A DNA stretch of 64,000 bases from Blasia pusilla. Lineage: Eukaryota > Marchantiophyta > Marchantiopsida > Blasiales. The stretch's first letter is position 1. Each line of letters opens with the position of its first letter. The notes under the pieces are model-generated. The model saw only the letters and a program-made list of their open reading frames with translations. It was not told where the DNA came from and did no database searches. The DNA lies in contig CM114272.1 of assembly GCA_050084515.1 (NCBI GenBank), positions 40,114,001 to 40,178,000 on the forward strand, read 5' to 3'. Of this stretch, positions 1-11,111 are shown piece by piece. The translations under genes were made by a program, and so were the position numbers.

Positions 1-1272
1 TCCCGGCTAGACGACCCACGAGCCCCTGCGCGAGGGGCCGATGCGGGACGAGGCATGGACACCTCTCACCAAGAAGAGAACATGACCCCCTCCATCAAAC
101 TCGAGAGACAAACCCTACCAAAATCCGCCCCGCAACCCCCATTCGAACTAGCTCCATAACGGTAATGATAATCAGAGGGCGGATATTCACCGAAAAATGT
201 AAGCCAAAATAGAGACGCTTACTAGCTGACCCCAAATCAACTTGCGGGCAAAACCTTCATTTCTCCAGTCATATTGGCCCATGCGCGAGGCGAATCCTCA
301 CTGTACATGGCCTGTGAAATTCCAAATTCCGAAGGGAATTTCAGTACAATGACACAAACGAAGAGTTAGGCACGCGAGCAGAGAAAGAGTGCGGTGGGTT
401 GGGTTGGGTAGATAGTGCTTTGGTCTCTCTTACATTTATAACTGGGCACCTCCCAAGCTCAAAATTTCCTCACCACGCAAAATAGAAATGGGTGGTCGTG
501 CCAGAATTCGTCAAGCACAGAACTGTAGGAGCTTCGAAGATGACAACATAATCGTGCAGTGAGTTCATGATTGGCGATCATCCACAATTCAAAACTTTGC
601 GTCTGCCTACAACAGCAACAGGAACTTACAGCATCAAAGAGGAATGACACATTGGAATCACTGGTCGTCCGAGACATCGACCATATCAACTGGTAGCAAA
701 TCTAATTGATCCACCGCACTACTCATAGCAATTGGAATTCGTCTGATCTTTGAGACCATTGGCCCACGGACTTCTCATCCAAGCTAGAAAAGTGATCCAC
801 AAAGAGAAGAGAAACCAGAGAAAAATCTGTGTTCGTAATCACTAAACGGTTCACTCTCCTCCATTGTATATACGAAGCAAAGACTGCATGGGATCTGCAC
901 CCACTCACATCTATAACCAGCGGAAGCCAGAGGTATCAGAGGAAGCCAGTTTCTCGTTCCACTTGAGGCCCAAGCAGCATAGGCAAAGATCGAGACCGAT
1001 TCACTGCCTTGCTTTCAAGTCGGAAGGATTATAAAAATTTGAAATCGGAAACGAGTCCGAAATTCGAAGCCTCGTATCCACAATCAAAATCCCGGAGAGT
1101 CGGTCAGCAAGATGCGAAGAACGAGAAACTTCAAGTAGACTATCAAGTAGGCGGGCATGGTCATGGTTAATCATGCCATCAATATTCTCTATTATAGGAT
1201 ACCAGTTGACTATAATAGAGAACAGCAATAATTGATGATAATTTATTTCTGGCGCAATCTGTAAGGAACCAG

Positions 1273-1344
1273 TTAAACTTCTTCCTCATAGTCTCATACA
1301 TTTCTAAGTTGAACCTCTTCCTCATAGTCCCATACATTTCTATG
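1273..1344. repeat. Tandem duplication, 36-bp unit, two copies
   Basis: Two adjacent 36-bp units share the core CTTCCTCATAGT followed by a CATACATTTCTA block and differ at a few positions. The duplication encodes the end of the minus-strand 135-codon frame, so it either extended or created that frame's C-terminus. Confidence 0.75.
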
Positions 1345-1701
1345 ACTAGGGGACGAATAGATGTTCATCACAGAGTCAACTGTAGAAATGGACTCTTCAT
1401 TACCGCTCCTTGTAACAATCTCTCTTTGTGCTACCATCTGGACTCGCACAACCTCCCGCATAAAATCTGTCACTACAACATCAGCCGCCACCATCTCAAC
1501 TTCTCGTGTCATGTAAAGATCAGTACAGATAAAGGAATCCCACACGGAGTAGTACCTCTCTCTCTGCAAGTGGAAACCACTCTCACAAGCAAAACTGAAC
1601 ACGATATCATGCACAACATCATGAGTGGCAATCATCTCACCCCCAACTAAATAAACACAGAAATAATCGATATCAACAAAGAGACGAAAGACGAGCTTCA
1701 A
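1294..1701 (-). CDS. Hypothetical 135-aa open frame
   Basis: An uninterrupted minus-strand frame from ATG to stop. The product begins with a hydrophobic stretch (about residues 1-20), is acidic to neutral and ends in a segment (VWDYEEEVQLRNV) made by the 36-bp tandem duplication. I recognise no domain. A spurious open frame is quite possible: nothing nearby supports expression, and an overlapping open frame exists on the other strand. Confidence 0.2.
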   Translation of the reverse strand: MKLVFRLFVDIDYFCVYLVGGEMIATHDVVHDIVFSFACESGFHLQRERYYSVWDSFICTDLYMTREVEMVAADVVVTDFMREVVRVQMVAQREIVTRSGNEESISTVDSVMNIYSSPSHRNVWDYEEEVQLRNV

Positions 1702-1803
1702 CCAAATTCCAATTTTATCACATTCAACAGATAACTTGCTAAGGACCCATCAGATCCAACAAAAGAGCAGACACACTCAGGCAAACGGTGCCCTGCAAAA
1801 AAT

Positions 1804-1905
1804 TCTAGACCCCATTTGCACACATGTGAGGACTCAAGATGCTTCTCCTTCGAAAAAATTTAGACCTCATCCGCACACATGTGAGAACTCAAGATGCTTC
1901 TCCTT
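1804..1905. repeat. Tandem duplication, about 56-bp unit
   Basis: Two consecutive units each contain CACACATGTGAG, then ACTCAAGATGCTTCTCCTT. They differ by scattered substitutions. No function is evident. Confidence 0.75.
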
Positions 1906-1999
1906 TTGCTGCAGGACGTCAAGCTCGACGAGATGTGGAATTCAATGGAAACCAACAAGCCCCTTCAAGCTTAGAGAAGTTTGAGAAGTTCAATGTGTA

Positions 2000-2290
2000 T
2001 CATGAAATAGCTCACGACTCGGGGCTCGACTGCCATCACATTCCATGGACACAGATAGCTACTGCAGAAAGTTTTCTCATATCTACGTTCGATAATGGTA
2101 GCTTTTCAACCAAACAACGCTGAACAAGCCCAAAGAAGTTTTTGAAGTTGAATGCGCAAGCATCATGAAACAGCTCGCGACTGGGGGATAATCTGCCATC
2201 AAAACCCAGAGACACGGATCACTACGACAGAAAGTTTCTGTCATGCCTACTTTCAGGAGTGATGACTTTTCGACTTGGCAATGCTGAACT
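2000..2290. repeat. Diverged tandem duplication, about 163-bp unit
   Basis: The unit starting TCATGAAATAGCTC at 2000 reappears at 2163 as TCATGAAACAGCTC. Parallel blocks follow in the same order: CTGCCATCA, GACACNGAT, AGAAAGTTT and a CTGAAC near the end. The copies are clearly related but have many differences, so the event is old. Confidence 0.65.
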
Positions 2291-3157
2291 ATTTTGGAAA
2301 GAGCTCCAAATGCATGGAATTAGAAGCTGCCAGTGTTCATCAGAACCTTCACAAAAGTTTTTTCTGATCTTCATTGTGCACATTCTTCACAATTTGAAAC
2401 TGGCCTCGACACGCCAACCCTGGAATGGAGGCCAAAGAGGAGCTTGGAACTGATTTTCAGCCATGAACTAAGAGCGGAGAGAAAGGGCTTCCAAGAAGCC
2501 AAAGTTAGGTTAGGGTATTCAAAGTTTTGTGTGGCGGTCACTCGCCATACTCTGTACTGCAGTCGTGACTAGACGAGCTTTTGATTTATCACAAGATTAC
2601 GAAAGTAGCCAAATCCGACTCCGCGCAGTAGCTTGGAAGAATTAGCTAAGTGGTCAGTTTCTGTTTGACATGCACTCCTTATTTTAAAAGGCTTCTTCTC
2701 TCATAAGCTTTTGATCCCAATTCTAACTTGTGACCAACTCTAGATAATCACCTACAATGCCAGAGCCGCTCTAAGCACGCGAGCTATCCAGACTCTTAGT
2801 TTTCTGCACGGCTGGAGGAAGTTAATCAACGACATGATGTTAGTTTACACAAACAATAGCCTCCTATAACCTTTTGGTACAAAGCATCTAGCAATCCGAC
2901 AGAAAGCATGGCAATGAGAAGGCACTTGTGATGCTCATTAACCCACACAATCTGGCTACTGTGTACATGAGGCATCGATTGTAAGAATCCCAAAGTACCA
3001 ACCACGACCGAACCTACAGGCTAATACTTAGGTTCTCTTGGGGGTGATCTATTGTTGCTCATCAATCTGCAATAGAAGACTATTTCCTGTGAGCTTTGGA
3101 AAGATGTGTAGCTGACGTGCACTGACCAAATCTGAAGCCTTACTTAAACAGGTGTTT

Positions 3158-5386
3158 CTAGCCATCCCAAATTATGAACTCAGCCAGCTGATTCCTGATC
3201 TCAAAACTGGAGTTATCACCAAGTTCTGAAGCACCCTCTTCCCTGTCCTCATTGTGTGAGGTAGCACCTATGCTTCCTAGCTCTGCCTTCACATCAAGTT
3301 CCTTCCTCCGGATGAGTATATTGTATAGAAGGCAGCACGCATGCACAATTGTTGGTGCCAGTTCTAGCAGGCCACGAATCCCTACACCCAGCACTTTGAA
3401 CACATGCTTCAAAATATCAAATGCCTGTTGGGTATGAATTCTCCCCTGCTCGTGGTGATGAATAAATTGCTGCTGAGAATATGACAATTGAGGAGATGAA
3501 GGATAGGGGACCATCAACCACGGACACAGGGGATAATTGGGGCCCCCCAAAATGTAGGGCCGTAGCTGGAAACCTCCATTTATGGGCTGTATTGGCCCAG
3601 CCAATATGTCACCTGCAAGAGACCTATCGTACAAACTTGAACTTCGCAAAACCTTGTTGTCATGTATTCTCTCAGGATACCCACAAAAAACATCTAGAAA
3701 GCTCAGTGAAGAGTCAGCAACTGCTTGTAGTACAATGGAAAAGTGCCCTGTTCTGTTGATGTACTTTTTGGCTTCGGGTCCACTTGGGTTTAGGATCTCA
3801 ACATGAGTGCTCCCTAGAGCACCTTGGCAGTTAGGTAGTCCGCACTTTTCATAGAAGCCTCTTGACACCTCTGTCACTTCCTCACCAGTGGGCCAACTTA
3901 AGTGATGCCCAAAGACTTTCACAATTGCTGGTACACAATCCTGCATAATTTCATGTACAGAAGACTCTCCCACTCCAAATTTATCTGCTACTTCATAATA
4001 GTCCACTCCATTCACCAACCGGTAGAGAGTTGCACCAACCCTGACTGTCACAGGTATGCTTGGCCGGAGCCTGGTATCCTGTTTGCGAACGTGGACTTCC
4101 AAGCTGTTGCAAATCCACAAGAATGTCTTCCGCCTCATATGCAATGCAGACACCCACCGCTCATCCTCATTGGAACTCATAAGGTAAGTGTTGAACCACA
4201 CACTTGCCCGGGGTTTGACCCACCAGCCACCATCTCCAGCCCCATTTGCTGTTGAAAGGAGCCAAGCTGCACGATTTAATGCACCAAACCAGGAATGAAG
4301 CCCCTCTTGATAAGCTACTTTTTCTGCACTGTCATCATCCTCCAGTGGTTGCCATATTTCAGGCATCGCAACAAGCATGGTCTGTATTGCAATGACGGCC
4401 CCTGCAGCTGCAAATACAGCCAATTTGCGCTTCCTTGTGCCATCTCCACCACCTGGTATTTGGGCATCCACAGTTAACTGAACAATAGGACACTGGTTGC
4501 CTCCTACGGACAAACCGGAGACTTCATCTGCTTCAATTGGAACCTGAGAAACTCGATCATTTTTGGCCCGAAACTGGGAGGTTTGTGTATCTTCAGCTGG
4601 ATAGCGGGACCCTTGACCAACTACAGTTGGAAAATGGGAAACAACCTCATCTTGTGGTTGAAATTGTGAACTTTGATCACCTTCCACTGGAAAGTGATTA
4701 TTTTGATGATGCTGGACAGGAATATATGAGCTCTGCTTGCCACCATCTGGGAAAAGAGAATCTCTACTACCTTCAACCTGAAAGAGCGAGAGTTGTTGAA
4801 CGTTGGCTGGAAAATGGGATCCTTGCTCATCTTCTGCTGAAAAATGGGAGTCTTGGTCTTGTTGGGTTGAAAAATAAGGACCCTGATGATCTTGAGCAGG
4901 ATAATGAGGTTCCTGGTCATCTTCCACTGGAAAAGGCGGCCCTTGCTCATCTTCTGCTGGAAAGTGAGATCCCTGCTCTGCTTCACCATGGAAATGAGAG
5001 CGTTCTGCATCCTCACCTCGAAAATGAGCATCAGTCAATCGAGAATCCTGATTGGCATTGCCTTGAAATTGACAGTCATGTTGACTGTCAACTTCGAAAT
5101 GAGCACCCAGGTTACCTTCTGTTGAGAATTGAGAGCCCTGATCACCTTCAGCACGGAAATGAAGGACCCTTTCGTCTTGAACTGGACATTCCGATGCAAA
5201 ATCAGAGGCTTGATCACTGACAGTGGGAAAATTGGAAACATGATCATGTACCTCTGCAAAGTGAGGTTCCTGACTTTCCATCAAAAAATGAGAGCCTTGC
5301 ATGCCTTCAGTTCCGAACTGATGTTTCTGAATGCCAGGTGACAGTGAAGCTCTGGCAGTCTCTTTTGTGTGCAAGTCCTCTTCCAT
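3158..5386 (-). CDS. HARBI1/ALP1-like protein (PIF/Harbinger DDE-nuclease derivative) with N-terminal decapeptide repeats
   Basis: An intact 742-residue frame. The C-terminal half (about 360-700) has the layout of the PIF/Harbinger nuclease family (DDE_Tnp_4; HARBI1 in animals, ALP1 in plants). It shows an HTH-like segment (about 440-480), the block QGALGSTHVEI (521-531), IHDNKVLRSSSLY (574-586), a YPLCPWLMVPY block (618-628) and RIHTQQAFDILK (649-660). Judged by family motifs, the first catalytic Asp (GAIDGTH) is Gly525, the second is kept (Asp576) and the third, a Glu in R-x3-E, is Gln653. This predicts no nuclease activity, as in domesticated relatives. Residues 22-290 are decapeptide repeats and 322-342 is a hydrophobic stretch after KRK. 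The stop is TAG at 3158-3160. Family members are usually 350-450 residues, so the N-terminal half is extra. A single exon is assumed; upstream exons were not identified. Confidence 0.85.
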   Translation of the reverse strand: MEEDLHTKETARASLSPGIQKHQFGTEGMQGSHFLMESQEPHFAEVHDHVSNFPTVSDQASDFASECPVQDERVLHFRAEGDQGSQFSTEGNLGAHFEVDSQHDCQFQGNANQDSRLTDAHFRGEDAERSHFHGEAEQGSHFPAEDEQGPPFPVEDDQEPHYPAQDHQGPYFSTQQDQDSHFSAEDEQGSHFPANVQQLSLFQVEGSRDSLFPDGGKQSSYIPVQHHQNNHFPVEGDQSSQFQPQDEVVSHFPTVVGQGSRYPAEDTQTSQFRAKNDRVSQVPIEADEVSGLSVGGNQCPIVQLTVDAQIPGGGDGTRKRKLAVFAAAGAVIAIQTMLVAMPEIWQPLEDDDSAEKVAYQEGLHSWFGALNRAAWLLSTANGAGDGGWWVKPRASVWFNTYLMSSNEDERWVSALHMRRKTFLWICNSLEVHVRKQDTRLRPSIPVTVRVGATLYRLVNGVDYYEVADKFGVGESSVHEIMQDCVPAIVKVFGHHLSWPTGEEVTEVSRGFYEKCGLPNCQGALGSTHVEILNPSGPEAKKYINRTGHFSIVLQAVADSSLSFLDVFCGYPERIHDNKVLRSSSLYDRSLAGDILAGPIQPINGGFQLRPYILGGPNYPLCPWLMVPYPSSPQLSYSQQQFIHHHEQGRIHTQQAFDILKHVFKVLGVGIRGLLELAPTIVHACCLLYNILIRRKELDVKAELGSIGATSHNEDREEGASELGDNSSFEIRNQLAEFIIWDG
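4517..5323 (-). repeat. Coding minisatellite: 30-bp unit encoding decapeptide HFPxEDxQGS
   Basis: The N-terminal part of the HARBI1-like protein keeps a 10-residue register, near perfect from residue 121 to 290 and looser from residue 22. An aromatic-containing start (HF, YF, LF, QF, RY) is followed by Pro/Ser, a small residue, acidic residues, and Q-G/D-S. About 25 units can be counted, all diverged from each other while phase is kept. No stop interrupts them, so the frame appears to be under selection or recently expanded. Confidence 0.9.
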
Positions 5387-8300
5387 TGCCGAAATTCCAG
5401 GGTCAATCTCAATTTTCCCTCTCTATGTGGAACTACCCCTCTCCATGGTCTTTTTCACTCAAGACCATGAGCAACTGCATAGAAAACACAACAGTTTTAA
5501 AGCCCAAAACCCAGTCGTCACCACTTCAGGATTGCAAAAGTCCAGTATTCCTGGATATTAAGAAACCTTTTTCTGCTCTACTCGAAAATAAGGAAAGCCA
5601 TACAGCACTAGACATCAACTGGCCATGACATTCTCAATATTGGAAACAACCAGTAAATTTGAGACCCAAATACCAGAAACATCCGAAGAAAATTAACTGC
5701 CAAACCTCATAAACGTGGGCAACAAGCCCAGAACCACATATACAACCATTTCTATGTGGCCATTCTCGGGCCAGCTGTGCAACATTCATTTGTTGCCAGG
5801 AACAATGAGCCTCCCATGCATTGTACTTTGTGTAGATGACCCCATCACTCAGCCTGCTGCTCCAGGCTGCAGGAACAATCCATTGATAGATTGTTAGCAG
5901 CAACAAGATGACAATAACCTTTAACCCTCCTTTTCCTGTGAGTCTTGAGAGTGAGGAAACGACTACACAAGACTGTTAAGTGAAAAACCCACGATTAAAG
6001 TCCCAGGAACTATTTGTCTTAGCAAGGTGCTTCTTGGATACTTCTTGGTTTGACCATGAAACCCACAGTTAAGTTGTGTCTTGACCTTTGAAACACCCAT
6101 ACAACTTCATAAGCATCACAGTCACACCCAAACCACTCAGACACCTTTTCATGAAGATTCACAGAGTATTGAAAGAAATAAATCATGCAAGGAGTATTTC
6201 ACTTCACAGACAATGAGTGACCTATAGTGATTCAGACCACGAGGTGGATACCCTGGCTTATTAACTGGTGAATGACAACCTTGTGTCTCAATAATTAACG
6301 AGATTGCATGTTTGTCTTGTAGCCCCATCTCAAGTCCCATGATACTGATGGATACATTTTACACGACTAAAAGACTATCCTAAATACATAAATAAATTCT
6401 CTAATACCCATTGCGGTGAAGTTTTGTAGAAGTGTATCATCCAAGCTATCCTGGCTTCAACCTACCTTCCTTGTTGAGATTCTCTAAATCCACTTCTCTT
6501 CAGCCTGACTGGTGGATCATCGTGCAGATTTGATGGTCGAGAGACGGTGATCCCAGTTGGCACATGCCAAAACCAAGACAAAATGTACTTTTCAATAAAC
6601 TACAAACCAGCTAAGCACAGAAGCCACTGACGCAAGTCCTCTTACGGAACCAGACCCACGATTGCCCATTCACCGCTACTAAGTAGAAGTATCAGCCCCA
6701 CACACTTTCAGCGAATGTGGTGCACTCCTCACTCATTCAGTTTTTGAAGTCCCTCACAAGAAAGCATATAAAAAAAACTTGTAACATTTTATAACACTTC
6801 ACCCAACTAGCACTACTCTCAAGGCTCTTCTACAGCACCCCTCACCTAGAGTTCTAGCAACCTCAATTATACACCACCGACTTCTCTGAAACCCTACAAT
6901 GCAATAGAGTGCCTGATCGTCAAAGGCGGTTGTGGTCAACTCAGGTCAGTGAGTTATCACTGGAGCTTTCTTTCTCACCCAAGGGGGCTTGACCATTGTG
7001 CACCTAACTGGTCCAGTTCTTAACTCACAACCAAAAAACATGGATGTGAAAGTGCGCGTGCTTGCAAGTCCACTGAATGTGGAACGCACTTTGAACTCCA
7101 ATAGCGAGTTAGAATTTCGTATGAGACCTCCCCACTGAACACTGTTCCTACGGAGCTTTATTATACAAGAGGACTTCATAGTTGTGCGCTCAGCGAACTC
7201 AGAGCATTTGTGAATATACGCTTTCTTACAAGATCAGGAAATTTGGAGCGTCGCTGGGACCCCAACAGTAAGCTGAAAATCGGAAAGAATGGGAGTCAAC
7301 CACCACTTGAGAAGCTTCACAAGATCGTCCCTTACAGTCTCGTACTTACCACCATCAGGCCTGCCACATTCGTCCCGTCGAAAAAAACCAATTGCAGTTT
7401 CCAAAAAGCTCAAAACCACTACAGAATCATCTTCATCCTTCATTCACTATGCCGCAGCTGTGGCCACGATGCTCGCCTCAGTCGCGTGCATGGGAGTGAT
7501 CCAACCCTAGCGTAGAGGCAGTGAAGTAGAACTGCAGACAGACCAGCAGCAAGGCGAAGATGCAAGCCAGCAATTCTCTGCAGACAACCAACCCCCACAG
7601 TCTCAATCTTGACAAAACAATCACTACTTGTTTTCTTCCGGCCTGACCCCAAAGCATGAAATGAAAGCGCCACACTGCACACGTTCCCCGCGTTTCCCTT
7701 CCTTACTTCAGTAATGAAGCTTCTGAAATGGAAACCCCACCACCGTCATCCTACGAACACAAATTAAGGGTTTGCACGCACTTGTGTCTAAGACACCCAA
7801 ATTGTGCTTCATCGTAAGCCATGTCTCTTCTCGACCCCATCATTTCTTCGTACGCTTTGTTGAATCGTTCCCCACGCTCTAAAGAACACCACAACCTCCT
7901 TTCTCTCTCTTTTGCTAATCAGATGCACTGAATGCATATGTTTTCCACACAACTAGAACAAAAACATAAATTTTGATAGTGGAAGTCATTATGGGATTAG
8001 TTTGAAGGGATATGAAGTGAAGGAAGGAGGACTATGTAGGAGGAGATGGAGGGAGGATGAGTATTTTGCTTATTGATTGTGCTCCGAGGTTTAACTTGTT
8101 CATCTTCTCAAGTTTGAATTTGGGGGTCTTCTTTTTTCCATTTAAGATGGAGTTTTCTAAAGGTCTTGGGAACTTTGGACCTCCTTCTATCCTAAATATG
8201 CTCATAAATTCCTAAATTCAATTTCACACATAGATTTCTTACATCGTGATTCCAGGTTCACGAGATTTCTCTTGCTTTTCTCGATCTTTTGTTACGGGGT

Positions 8301-9561
8301 GAGCCCAACATTACGACCTCATTCCCTCATATCACTCATCGGTGGGTCGCTCACTTTCTCCTCACATCCTTTTTTTTGGTGTTTCCAATTTCTTTTGTAA
8401 CTTTCTTTTCGAGTATTGGTTTTGGGCGTGTTTGGTCATGTTTCTATCGTCTAGACGAGCTTGTTCTTTTCATACCAAATAAATTTTCTAGATTTTCTTT
8501 CTTCTCTGTAGGCGCCTATTTTTTTCTACTGGTTTGTTTTAGGTCAATTCCTCTCAAACGTCTTCCTTGCTCTTTCAACTCTTTACCTTACTCCTTTGCC
8601 CCTCCATGTGTTTGCTATCTCCTTAAGGCCATTAGAGATTCATATTCTTGAGCCACTTCTTTCGATACTTTATACGTCACTTTGCCTTTTCAATTGCTTT
8701 TTATATTTCTTAAAGTAACTTTCAATCATAAATTTGTCGTCCCCTAATCTTATTCTCTCCATCTAAATATATTTGGGACAGATTCCACTACTTTTATTAT
8801 GGTCGTTACCCTCATGCTTTCTCAAAATCACATTTCATATGTCTTCTCTTGTCTTCGATGACTTGCCTACCTTTGCTTCTATGGTATCAGAGATGGAGTT
8901 GGATAATCCATTTACTCGCTTCTCTGGTTTCACACGCTCTCCTACAACCGTACCCTCTCCCCCTGGTTCCCCTCCTCATCATAAATCTCACCATTTTTCT
9001 GCAGATACGAATACACCTTTTACACCGCTACATTTCTTCCATATTCTCCTCTTCATCCCTCTTCGTCTCTTCCTATTGATCCTAATCTCGATCCATTATT
9101 ACATAATCCTATTACTTATCCATCCTCACATATCTCATCTATGCCCTTACTTCAAACTCCCATCTATTCTACCCTTATCTCCCCTCTTCCTCCTCCTCCT
9201 TCCCCGACCTACTTACCCCTCATCATCGTCCATCACCACCTTATGCACCTCCCACCTCCTCTTCTTGTAACACGTCTAGTTTTGCATTTCTGTCAAAGGT
9301 TCGTTTGTCATGGTAGATGAGACCTAGTGTGAGATAGTATCGAGGTCTTAAAAGAGTCTTGTACTTCCCTATTTTGAGAGGTCACATGTGACCTACTCTG
9401 AGGAGGTGACGTACAAGTATAGGCCACTCTTCCTTTATGAGAAGTGGCAACCAGGGAGAGGTTGACCCTCTCATCCTTGTATGGAGCCACTTGGGCCTAT
9501 AGGGTCGAGGGTTACTTGGTAGTTGGTATCATGAGAGGATCACATGTATAGTTGTTAGGGA
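5387..9561. other. Intergenic region, no confident gene
   Basis: No frame here matches a family I recognise. The segment just above 5386 is the expected promoter and 5' UTR of the HARBI1-like gene. Two modest frames deserve mention. On the plus strand, 7289-7510 is Ser/Arg/Lys-rich and ends in an Ala-rich hydrophobic run (YAAAVATMLASVACMGV). On the minus strand, 7234-7443 is acidic at its start. They overlap each other and neither is convincing. From about 7.9 to 9.25 kb the plus strand is pyrimidine-rich and yields Phe/Leu/Pro-rich translations. Confidence 0.45.
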
Positions 9562-9566
9562 GTTAG
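9562..9566. repeat. Target-site duplication GTTAG (left) of the split gypsy element
   Basis: GTTAG directly precedes the LTR end TGTCGCGCCC at 9567 and reappears directly after the other LTR's final CA at 29702. A 5-bp duplication is the norm for Ty3/gypsy integrase. It ties the two widely separated LTRs into one insertion. Confidence 0.85.
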
Positions 9567-10568
9567 TGTCGCGCCCCTACTCTCCTTGAACGCCAATCTT
9601 TAGTGTTGCGGAAGGCGTGCTTTGATGGGTCACTTAACTCATCGCCGATCCGCACCCAAACACGCACTCGTTACTCAGGGTTTGGCCAACCGGCGTTCCA
9701 ACCCACCGAGTCCTCAACTCGGCGTCTCATCAAGCTCAACCTTCCTTAGTTCCTAGCTCCCAACACATGGCAAGTCCTTCCACACTTGGAACAGACTTCC
9801 TGGTTAGTCCAGGGATCTGAAACGGCACTTGCAAGCCTAGCGATCCCAACTATTCAACGGTCCTCGTGTGAGTTCCGAACCGAGACCCAAGTAATTGAGT
9901 CGCGGCGTGAAATCCAAGAGGGATGTCTAAAATCGCCTCAATGGACTTGGTGCAGGTTTTCCAACCCAACGCCCAAACTCGCGTTCCGTTCCATGCCCTT
10001 GAGAGCGCCGCGGGCGCCCAAAGTGGGGTTTGGGTTCCAAACACTCTCGGAGACCTTCCCCCTTACTAGTACTTCTAGGGTTCTCCAATAACCCCTCCCC
10101 TTTGGGAAAAGAGGGTCGGGCCCTTCATTGTGGCCCTCAACCCGACTTCACTACAGTCGTTTTCGGGTCGTATCTCGGCCGCTACTCATGCGTTTGCAGC
10201 GATCTTTGGTGCGTTTTGACCGGCTCTCCATAAGCTTTCCAACGCACCTTTATTTGCTCCAAACGCATCTTGGCGCTAGAAGTTATGGCCATAAATACAG
10301 TCGGAAACTCTCAAACGCTAGTGGCGTTTCCAAATCCGGATCTTCCCTTTGGCAACCCACTTCCTAGACTCGACTTCTTTCAAGTCTCATTCCGCGTTTG
10401 GTCCAGGTTTCTCAGTCGCGACCATAACACCTGAAACGCGACTCATCGCTCGCGACTCGTCTCTTGTCTCCTCTTTGAGACAACTCCAACGCGCAAACCA
10501 TCTTAGCGTGAGCCCGCTAATGTTCCGATGTTCCGCTTGGCACTTGTTTGGTCATGAGGGTCGCGACA
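9567..10568 (-). repeat. 3' LTR of gypsy copy 1 (1.0 kb)
   Basis: It runs from TGTCGCGCCC to GGGTCGCGACA, with TG...CA termini and short inverted ends. It matches the 5' LTR at 28706-29702 along its whole length with scattered substitutions. It is oriented so that transcription of the element runs on the minus strand. Confidence 0.9.
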
Positions 10569-11073
10569 TTCCCCCTTACTAGTACTTGTGGGGTTCTCCA
10601 ATAACCCACCCCCCCCCTTTGGAAAAGGAGGGTGGGGCCCTTCATTGTGGCCCTCAACCCGACTCTACTTACAGTCATTTCCGGGTTGTTTCTCAGCCGC
10701 TGCTGAAGCATTTGCAGAGTGTGAACCGGCTTTCCATAAGCTTTCTAACGCACGCTTATTTAATCTAAACGCATCTTGGCCCTAAAAGTTATGGCCATAA
10801 ATACAATCATAACTTCTCAAACGCTAGTGGCGTTCCAAATCTGGATTCTTCCTTTGGCAACCCACTTCCTAGACTCAACTTCTTTCAAGTCTCATTCCGC
10901 GTTTGGTCCAAGTTTCTCGGTCACGACCACAACATCTAAAACGCGAAGCCTCGCTCGTGTCTCATCTCTTGTCTCCTCTTCGAGACTACTCCAACGCGCA
11001 AACCATCTTAGCGTGAGCCCGCTAATGTTCCGATGTTCCGCTTGGCACTCGTTTGGTCATGAGGGTCGCGACA
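10569..11073 (-). repeat. Partial second LTR (promoter-distal portion) in tandem with the 3' LTR
   Basis: Immediately after the complete LTR, the sequence restarts at the mid-LTR motif CCCCCTTACTAGTACTT (compare 10059) and runs to a second terminal GGGTCGCGACA at 11073. The repeated half differs from the first in many positions. It therefore looks like recombination between two different LTR copies, not a recent slippage. Confidence 0.85.
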
Positions 11074-11111
11074 CCTGGAGTAGGTGTTTTGGTGATTGCA
11101 ATTACAAACGA

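Larger units (their letters stand above)
1..3157. other. Intergenic region, no confident gene
   Basis: No reading frame here resembles a known family. The stretch contains three short, diverged tandem duplications (listed separately) and one open minus-strand frame of 135 codons. Base composition is mixed and I see no LTR, TIR or RNA-gene signature. It lies downstream (3') of the HARBI1-like gene on the minus strand, so its right edge probably includes that gene's 3' UTR. Confidence 0.5.

Noticed and set aside
4537-5220. 227-codon plus-strand frame opposite the HARBI1-like gene
   Set aside because: It is the antisense shadow of the 30-bp coding repeats. Phase-locked repeats keep the opposite strand open, and the minus frame is longer and carries the nuclease domain.
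8882-8892. TGGTATCAGAG primer-binding-like site with a TGTTGAATC start at 7859, a possible Copia LTR
   Set aside because: The bases before the site do not end in CA, no second LTR or Copia gene follows, and the downstream frame is low complexity. Chance similarity is likely.
9567-11073. Two separate solo LTR insertions
   Set aside because: The second unit is only the distal half and joins precisely to the gypsy internal region. The GTTAG target duplication pairs the outer LTR with the one at 29702, so they belong to one element.
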